Part shown: positions 58,503-64,000 of the stretch, one piece after another
Layout: each line of letters begins with the position of its first letter
Numbering within the stretch: the first letter of the stretch is position 1
DNA from: Mesonia sediminis
GTDB taxonomy: Bacteria > Bacteroidota > Bacteroidia > Flavobacteriales > Flavobacteriaceae
Reading direction: 5' to 3'
Assembly (NCBI RefSeq): GCF_042684705.1
Contig: NZ_JBHULZ010000023.1
Coordinates: forward strand, 482,632-546,631
Length of the DNA: 64,000 bases
Program-made: the position numbers and the translations under genes
Notes under the pieces: generated by a model
Database searches by the model: none
Seen by the model: the letters and a program-made list of their open reading frames with translations, nothing else
Told to the model about the DNA's origin: nothing

Positions 58503-59603
58503 ATGAAAAAGCAAGTACAAAATTACTTTTTGAGCATTTTATTTTTATTGCTATCAACGCTTAGCGTGTCTGCTCAACTACAGGAAATAGATACAACCCT
58601 AACAACAAATTCACTAAAGGTAGGAATCGCAGGAAGTCAGCCTTTTGTTTTTAATAATGAAGACCAAGATGGAATTGCTTTAGAAATTTGGGATCGAATT
58701 GCGAACAAACAAGAATGGGATTACGAATTAAAGAGTTTTTCGTCTATAGAAACAGGACTCCAGCAGTTAAATAGCAACCAAATAGATATGCTTATCGGCC
58801 CTGTAAGTATTACCTCAAAACGAGTAAAGGGTTACAAATTTACACAACCTTTTTATCAATCTAGTTTAGGTATTGCTTCTCGAAAAGACGAAAACGGGCT
58901 TTGGCAGCGAATCAAGCCTTTTTTTAGCATAGAGCTTCTTTTAGCTGTAAGCGGATTTTTACTCATATTAGCGGTAGTAGGTACGTTACTATGGTTAGCA
59001 GAGCGTCACGAATCACCAGATCAATTTCCTAAGGATCCTGTAAAAGGAATCGGAAACGGTATGTGGCTTGCTATTGTAACTATGAGTACTACCGGTTATG
59101 GCGATATGGCGCCTATTACTTTAAAAGGGAGAGTCATTGCTGGTATATGGATGGTCATTACATTAATTTTTGCTGGATCAATGATTGCGGGTATCGCAAG
59201 CACATTAACTTTAAGTGGATTAGGTACCTCTACAATCGATAAAATTGAAGAAATTTCAGGAAAAAATACGGCCACAATTACCGGTTCACCTGCAATAGCA
59301 TTTATAAAAGAACACAAGGCTAAAGTTACACAAGTAAGTAGTTTACCTGAAGCTATGCAACTGCTCAAAGACAAAAAAGTAGATGCCGTAGTTTACGACC
59401 GCCCACAGCTACTTTATTATCAAGTCAACCACCCCGAGGAAGAGATTTATGTAGCTAAAGCCGAATATTATAAACAAGGATATGGTTTTGCTTTCCCAGA
59501 ATATACCAATAGACTAAGTACTATAAACTTGAAGCTACTCGAGCTAGCTGAAGAACAGGAAATACAAGAGATAGTTGACCGATACCTTGGTAAGGACGAC
59601 TAA
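58503..59603 (+). CDS. GluR0-like ligand-gated potassium channel (ionotropic glutamate receptor homologue)
   Basis: A 366-residue protein built like bacterial ionotropic glutamate receptors: signal peptide (1-24), first half of a periplasmic binding domain (S1, about 35-128; VGIAGSQPFVFNNEDQDGIA, QIDMLIGPVSITSKRVKGYK), membrane helix M1 (about 143-165), a pore loop with potassium-filter TTGYGD (196-201), helix M2 (about 210-236), and the second half of the binding domain (S2, about 248-366; TITGSPAIAFIKEHKAKVTQ, KKVDAVVYDRPQLLYYQVNH). It should open a K+-selective pore on binding an amino acid or similar ligand. It is monocistronic. Confidence 0.9.
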   Translation: MKKQVQNYFLSILFLLLSTLSVSAQLQEIDTTLTTNSLKVGIAGSQPFVFNNEDQDGIALEIWDRIANKQEWDYELKSFSSIETGLQQLNSNQIDMLIGPVSITSKRVKGYKFTQPFYQSSLGIASRKDENGLWQRIKPFFSIELLLAVSGFLLILAVVGTLLWLAERHESPDQFPKDPVKGIGNGMWLAIVTMSTTGYGDMAPITLKGRVIAGIWMVITLIFAGSMIAGIASTLTLSGLGTSTIDKIEEISGKNTATITGSPAIAFIKEHKAKVTQVSSLPEAMQLLKDKKVDAVVYDRPQLLYYQVNHPEEEIYVAKAEYYKQGYGFAFPEYTNRLSTINLKLLELAEEQEIQEIVDRYLGKDD

Positions 59604-60080
59604 GTTTTGGTCTTTTTTAAATAGGATTTTGAACAATTATTAAAAAAAACAACTTAAAATTTAGAGATTCATATAATTGGAAAACGACGTGTTTTTCAGA
59701 CTCAATTATAAGCGTTTATAGTCCTTTTTACATTATCGATATTAATTTAAAGATGCTTATTAATTTTATTCAAAGCTATATTGTGAGAAACTACCTTAAA
59801 CGCTAAGCAATTGTAACTGACAGAAGGCTTTAGAAGTCATACTTGTTGATAAATTGCATAAAGTGTGCAATGCCCCTAATTTAAACCAATAAAATTCTGG
59901 TAATTTTTGTTGCGCTAAAATTATAATTGTCTGTTAATTCATCATTTCAAAAAGCCTCTCCCCCAGCAACATTTTAGACCCATTATAGAAAAAACAAGCA
60001 TAAAATTGAATGAGCTATTATCATATTCCTGTTGTATAGCACCCCTGCGCAAACGCTTAATCCTTAAAGGGAGAAATTCA
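59604..60080. other. Intergenic region after the channel gene
   Basis: About 480 bp of AT-rich sequence with no credible gene and no repeat seen. It separates the core-like genes on the left from the decaying accessory stretch on the right. Confidence 0.4.
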
Positions 60081-60704
60081 TTAAATTCTTTTGAGTTCCT
60101 TAGCCATTTTCCAAACGGTTTGTTTTCCGAATTCGCTGTAATAAGTAATAAAATTTCCTTCAGTATCTAAGACCACACAACTAGCACAAGGAAAATGATA
60201 TTTAAAAAACATTTTTTCGATGAGTTGATTTTTATCTTTTTTCCAGCCTATTTTGTTTTGGTAATAATAGTTTAAATTTTCGTCATTTTTGTAAATCCAA
60301 TGATGACTAACATTGCTAATTCTTTTGAGTCTTTTTAAATAATCTTTATCAAAAATATTCCAAGTAGAATAATTTTTGACATCATTGCATCTGTCTTTCC
60401 CAGGGTAATATATTATTACAATTAACCCATCATTTATTTTATTCTCTATAGATAAAGACATTTTTAGCTTATTAAATTTGTTTTCGTTCAGTTTGCCTAT
60501 TGATTTCTTTCTTACTAATAAACCTTTCACTATGGAATCATTTTCAAAATATAAATCGAGAATCCCCTTACCGGTTCTCCCCTCTTTAAACTCATTTTCA
60601 CTTATTTCTTGATTAAATTCATTAAGATAAACAACTTTCTTCTCCTGTGATAAAAGCTTAAGGCTAGATAGAATGCAAATGATGATTAAGTAATACAATT
60701 TCAT
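60081..60704 (-). CDS. Secreted protein of unknown family, paralogue of 61755-62384
   Basis: About 207 residues from ATG 60704 with signal peptide MKLYYLIIICILSSLKLLSQ; the upstream codons to 60752 lack a signal. The mature part has VIYYPGKDRCNDVKN (about 104-118), IYKNDENLNYYYQNK and FFKYHFPCASCVVLDTEGNF (about 164-183), then a YSEFGKQT segment. The same landmarks (YYPGKD-C, hydrophobic run, F-F-K-h-H-a-P-C-s-s-h-V-V) occur in the paralogue at 61755-62384. The conserved Cys pair and VVLDTEGNFITYY-like end suggest a thioredoxin-like fold, but no CxxC active site is certain. Function unknown. Confidence 0.7.
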   Translation of the reverse strand: MKLYYLIIICILSSLKLLSQEKKVVYLNEFNQEISENEFKEGRTGKGILDLYFENDSIVKGLLVRKKSIGKLNENKFNKLKMSLSIENKINDGLIVIIYYPGKDRCNDVKNYSTWNIFDKDYLKRLKRISNVSHHWIYKNDENLNYYYQNKIGWKKDKNQLIEKMFFKYHFPCASCVVLDTEGNFITYYSEFGKQTVWKMAKELKRI

Positions 60705-61058
60705 AGTTCTTTTTTTATCGGTTTTGCTTATGAATATTCGCGTGTTTAGCACCTAATTTAGCAGAAAAATACCAGATAGAAAATCCGCGAGTTTAGACGT
60801 TTCAAGATAAGTTAATAAACTCTATCAGTCAGGGAGATACACACGTTAAAGTAAAGGTTTTAATAAAATCATTAAATTAAGATAAATAAAAAGCTAAAAC
60901 AAATAGAAGAAAAAGTTTATTTTGTGAAAGACAATCGTGAAACTTCGGTACCCCCTCCTCCTTTTTACACAGACATATTACAGTTATACTTGGCTTTTAG
61001 CCTTCTATTTTTAATCGCATAACTTCGGGTATATTGTACCGTCAAAAAACCTTTTCTT

Positions 61059-61707
61059 ATGCATAAAAATATTAAATATTTTAGAGTAGACATCGGTCAT
61101 TTGGTTTTTGACCTTACAAAATCAGATGGGAAATACAACTAGTTTAAAAACACTTTTTCAGGCTTCAAAAAGTGAAAAATTAAAATGCAGGATGAAGCTG
61201 TTTTAGACCGTCTCAGTAAAGCAGTCGTAAGGTTTTCCAAACGTAGAATAAAACAAACAAAGGACTTGAGAGATGAACTTTTAATATTGATTTAAATAAT
61301 ACCTCATGAATTGATGACCCTTAGGTAAACCTCACCAAGAATTAAATCGAAAATCGCCCTGATTTTAGTACTTCTAATGTATGGGTTTGAGCAATTTACA
61401 AGCGGAAGTGAATTGTATAATTATGCAAGATTAACTAATGTGATTCGTAAGAGTGAAAGCAATTAAAATAAACCTAGTAAATTAAGCTATGTAAGAAATC
61501 AAAAACTCTGTAAATTACTATTTATGGCAATTATAATGCATATTAATATAATAAGGCTTACCGAAAAATTTATAAACGTATACTAGCAAAAGGGAAGTGT
61601 AAAAAACCAGCTTAGACTGCTGTGAGCAATAGGTCCTAAAACAGGTTTTTGCTATTGTAAAATCAAAACTAGTATATGAAGATTCCTACAAGTGTAATAT
61701 AGCTTAA
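61059..61707 (+). pseudogene. Relic of an IS110-family transposase
   Basis: From ATG 61059: MHKNIKYFRVDIGHLVFDLT, SDGKYN-stop-FKNTFSGFKK. This is the N-terminus of Bacteroidota IS110-type DEDD transposases (xKYxKYFGxDIxxxVFDVTxxDGxxxxFKN). After a deletion and several stops, C-terminal pieces follow: ALILVLLMYGFEQFTSGSEL, then YNYARLTNVIRKSES, VRNQKLCKLLFMA and FAIVKSKLVYEDSYKCNIA before TAA 61705. These match the Transposase_20 end (TSGSELxSYAGLxPxIRxSG). IS ends were not identified. It lies between the two paralogous secreted-protein genes, perhaps where duplication took place. Confidence 0.75.
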
Positions 61708-61754
61708 AACTAATAAGTTTTACTTGTTTTTTACCACAATACTTGTTGTAAAAC

Positions 61755-62384
61755 CTATTTATTCATAAGCTTGGTTGCCGTAATTACATAACCACTCGAA
61801 TGTTCGCCAAAATAACTAATAAAATCGCCATCCTTTGAAATCACCACAAAGCTACTGCAAGGATAATGATGTTTAAAAAATAGCCTTTCAATAATACCGT
61901 TTGGATCTTTATGATAAATTGAATCATAACCTTTTTGTAAACCACTATGATCCTTATAAATATATATGGGTTTAGTTTGTCCTACTTCATAGATAGCATG
62001 TTCAAAAACTTTGCGCCAATTTATACGGCTATCATTTTTTGATTTATTTCCACTTGAATTGCAAGGATCTTTACCGGGATAGTACATGATTACCAATGGT
62101 TTTTCGGAATCCAATTCTCTGTTTATTGCTTTTTCAAGTGTTGATTCCAACAATGCTCTATTGTTTATTTTCCCATGCCTTTCTCTCAAAGTTAGTTTCT
62201 TATGATGAGCAGAATCACCTGGAATATCTAATAACCTATTGGTTTTCCGTATTCGTTCAAATTCAGACTTGCTAATTTCAGTATAGTTTTCGTCAAAGTA
62301 TTTAGTTTTAACTTTTCTATTCTTGGTGGAAGAACAAGAATAAAAAAATAATCCAATAAGAAAAAGGAGTAGAATTTTTGGCAT
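61755..62384 (-). CDS. Lipoprotein of unknown family, paralogue of 60081-60704
   Basis: A 209-residue protein with a lipoprotein signal MPKILLLFLIGLFFYSCSST (lipobox FYSC). Homologous landmarks to the protein at 60081-60704: KTKYFDENYTEISKSEFERI (about 26-45; compare YLNEFNQEISENEFKE), VIMYYPGKDPCNSSG (about 98-112), IYKDHSG, RLFFKHHYPCSSFVVISKDG (about 167-186) and DFISYFGEHSS. One copy is a lipoprotein and the other appears secreted, so they have diverged in location. No known family recognised. Confidence 0.72.
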   Translation of the reverse strand: MPKILLLFLIGLFFYSCSSTKNRKVKTKYFDENYTEISKSEFERIRKTNRLLDIPGDSAHHKKLTLRERHGKINNRALLESTLEKAINRELDSEKPLVIMYYPGKDPCNSSGNKSKNDSRINWRKVFEHAIYEVGQTKPIYIYKDHSGLQKGYDSIYHKDPNGIIERLFFKHHYPCSSFVVISKDGDFISYFGEHSSGYVITATKLMNK

Positions 62385-62438
62385 TTTACTGAAATAATTT
62401 AGTTTTTTAACCGTTTTTTGGTTGATTAACTACTACTT

Positions 62439-62808
62439 TTAGATAGTAAGTTCAGGTAAATTTACATTATTTTTTCGATAGGATCTGTATTTGATTGTTG
62501 GATTTTTGTGGCCTTCAGCTGGCTTTCTTAAATCCAGGCTAAAATGTGTTCTTAGGTTATTGTAAATATATTCTGCGCTAATTCAGTGTTTTTAATCGTT
62601 TGTTTTAGTCCATATTTATATTTAAGGGTTCTGTTAATTCGCTCTGCAACTCCGTTTTTATAGGGAGGATACTATTCTGTCATACTCATAATAATAATAT
62701 TTTTTTTCAGCAAATTGGGTGTATTGGGGATTACAGTATTGAAAACTTCTGTTAGAGTGGTGAATCAATTTTTCATTGGAGTATTTTCTATTTTTAATAG
62801 CCATAGCC
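62439..62808 (-). pseudogene. Relic of an IS3-family transposase (OrfB C-terminal part)
   Basis: Minus-strand frames give MAIKNRKYSNEKLIHHSNRS, FQYCNPQYTQFAEKK, a frameshift, MSMTE-stop-YPPYKNGVAERINRTL, KYKYGLKQTIKNTELAQ, and the end RSYRKNNVNLPELTI before TAA at 62441-62439. This is the C-terminal rve catalytic region of IS3-family OrfB (HSDRGxQYxS...M-S-M-T...NAxAERxNxTLKxE), broken by stops and frameshifts. The 5' part of the element is missing. It shows that this stretch has been an IS target and is under decay. Confidence 0.8.
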
Positions 62809-63179
62809 GGATATAGGCTTCCCAAAAAAGGGAATGCCTATAGTGAACCACCAGAATATTGGATTGAACAACTCAAAAAACAAAATTAAAAGATAATAAA
62901 AAACGATTCTTCAAGACGTAATAGAATACAACACCTCAAAATCAAGAAAAACCGCATAAAGTGATAGCAATAAACCATTCAATACGCAAAGAGGTTCAAT
63001 TTATAAGCTTTATGGGTATCCTAAGTCTGCCGCTAAGAAAAGACATGTGGCTAATCATCTCTAAAAGAGCAGCACAGCAATAGATTAATCCCCATAATAC
63101 CAACCGACAAACAGCCGGGTTAGTCAACACGGCGTTCATGTTAGGCCGTACCGGCCACACGAACGCTTAGTTATTGCCA
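62809..63179. other. Intergenic region with short decayed ORF pieces and a strong hairpin
   Basis: Plus-strand 62818-62892 reads GFPKKGNAYSEPPEYWIEQL, KKQN and a stop, which looks like the C-terminus of a lost gene. A second piece, QRGSIYKLYGYPKSAAKKRH, lies near 62990-63050. Neither can be assigned. Toward the right edge lies a hairpin (63132-63166) directly beside the 3' end of the next gene. Confidence 0.4.
63132..63166. repeat. Two-tier hairpin with a GTTAGGC motif (attC-like)
   Basis: Outer arms GCGTTC (63132-63137) and GAACGC (63161-63166), inner arms GGCCG (63144-63148) and CGGCC (63152-63156), with loop TAC and an unpaired ATGTTA/ACAC bulge. GTTAGGC at 63140-63146 fits the GTTRRRY form used by integron recombination sites, but a full attC (with R', L', L'', R'' boxes) is not convincing. 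It is GC-rich against its surroundings and stands 14 bp before the stop of the minus-strand gene at 63180. Confidence 0.5.
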
Positions 63180-63890
63180 TTAGTTATTTCTTTCAATTAT
63201 TTTGGATATATATCCTTCAAAAATTCCGACACAAGTTTCATCTTTTATTTCAATTGTTTCATTTCCTAGAGATAAATAGTAGTAAGTTCCAGGTGCACAT
63301 CTTCTCATTGCTGAATTTAGTAATCTTAATTTCTTTTCGAACATTATTAAATTATCAAGGTCATTTTTATCAAGTTTAATCACTTTTTTTTCTTTGATTT
63401 TTTTTCCATTTCGTTCTTCAGTATACTTATATTTTAGGATAGCATCATTTTTATTAGGAATAATTTTAATCTCTGTATCTGTATATACAAAGCAGCTGCC
63501 TCCAGACAATTTTAATTTCCAATTTTTATTTTCCTCAAGACTTTTTTCAATAAAGGTCTTAATTTCATAATCTTTCATTTTTTCGACACATAAAAATAGT
63601 TTTCGAGTTTTAGGGGTAATCAAAAATGTTGTGTCTTTTTTCTGATTATAAATATTATTATATTCAATTTTGACTTCGTTTGCAGAAGTTTGTAGCCTAA
63701 ATAAATCAAATTTAGATTTTGTAGTCTGACTAATAACTTTGTGATTAGTCAGTATTTCAAATTTAATTTCTGAAATATCTCTGTCCGATTCTCTATCCTT
63801 AATGCAGTTATATGCGATTAATTCAATTGTATTTTGACAAATTGTTGAATTACTGTAAAGAAGTATTAGTATTAACAGGATTTTTTTCAT
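63180..63890 (-). CDS. Secreted protein of unknown function
   Basis: About 236 residues from ATG 63890 with signal peptide MKKILLILILLYSNSTICQN (four codons of the longer frame are skipped). Mature part: beta-rich segments such as ISEIKFEILTNHKVISQTTK and SFVYTDTEIKIIP-like (GGSCFVYTDTEIKIIPNKND, about 129-148), a Lys-rich loop (NGKKIKEKKVIKLDKNDLDN) and a C-terminal segment with Cys residues (AMRRCAPGTYYYLSLGNETI, ETCVGIFEG). No family recognised. It is bounded on its 3' side by the hairpin at 63132-63166, like an accessory gene cassette. Confidence 0.65.
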   Translation of the reverse strand: MKKILLILILLYSNSTICQNTIELIAYNCIKDRESDRDISEIKFEILTNHKVISQTTKSKFDLFRLQTSANEVKIEYNNIYNQKKDTTFLITPKTRKLFLCVEKMKDYEIKTFIEKSLEENKNWKLKLSGGSCFVYTDTEIKIIPNKNDAILKYKYTEERNGKKIKEKKVIKLDKNDLDNLIMFEKKLRLLNSAMRRCAPGTYYYLSLGNETIEIKDETCVGIFEGYISKIIERNN

Positions 63891-64000
63891 AATTGATGGC
63901 AACGGCAGTCTGTCTCAAAACTACCAATTAATGCTCTTAAAAATTCTATTTTTCTGATTTTTATGAAATTTATCGATGAATCAATATTTTTTGAAAATGA

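Noticed and set aside
63132..63166. Genuine integron attC site
   Set aside because: GTTAGGC is present, but the complete R/L box arrangement is not; no integron integrase in the window. Kept only as attC-like.

Overview
The window looks like a chromosomal segment of a low-GC marine-type Bacteroidota, most probably Flavobacteriaceae. The evidence is promoters of the TAnnTTTG (-7) class, two proteins with type IX secretion (T9SS) C-terminal sorting domains, methylmalonyl-CoA mutase in two subunits, a CusA-TolC fusion efflux pump and an RteC/IntDOT-type integration module. The genus cannot be named from the sequence alone.

Region 1 (1-18217) is an integrated genomic island with defence cargo. 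On the minus strand it carries the start of a BREX operon (small XRE regulator, brxA, brxB, brxC running off the left edge, all with ATGA-type overlaps). Next come a Gabija-like pair (GajA OLD/TOPRIM nuclease, GajB UvrD-like helicase) and a lone HEPN-like protein with an Rx4H motif. A scar zone follows with truncated genes, a decayed OB-fold gene and hairpin repeats. After that lies a plus-strand MarR-TolC-HlyD-ABC permease efflux operon whose base composition looks different from its surroundings. The minus-strand mobility module comes last: an unknown protein with a second, truncated copy at 6979-7502, an IstB/DnaC-like ATPase, a winged-helix protein, an excisionase-like HTH, RteC and a tyrosine recombinase. 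The recombinase end abuts a 23-unit, 12-bp tandem array and a perfect 12-bp-arm dyad. These lie just past the terminator of a tRNA-Ser/tRNA-Pro unit, which is the probable insertion target.

Region 2 (18238-37998) is core chromosome. It holds two tRNAs, a Crp/Fnr regulator with hemerythrin-like and DUF488 genes, a glycolytic operon (pfkA, gapA, a BadF-type sugar kinase, pgi), a secreted CocE-type hydrolase, a DEAD-box helicase, a TrmH methyltransferase, an ECF sigma/anti-sigma pair beside a four-repeat CHRD lipoprotein, a sirtuin, an EamA exporter and purB.

Region 3 (38806-46807) is a heavy-metal efflux locus: a degenerate adaptor, an HD hydrolase, a His/Cys-rich small protein, a CusA-type RND pump fused to a TolC-like domain, a CusB-type lipoprotein adaptor and a 46-residue membrane protein.

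Region 4 (46861-59603) has udk, an FtsB/DivIC-like protein, mutA-mutB, a YCII-domain protein, two T9SS-secreted proteins, a NYN/LOTUS protein and a GluR0-like ligand-gated potassium channel.

Region 5 (59604-64000) is a low-density, decaying accessory stretch. It holds two paralogous small secreted proteins separated by the relic of an IS110-family transposase, an IS3-family relic, a strong hairpin and an unknown secreted protein.

No CRISPR array, rRNA, intact IS or riboswitch was seen. Family calls rest on motif recognition by eye; no database search was run.
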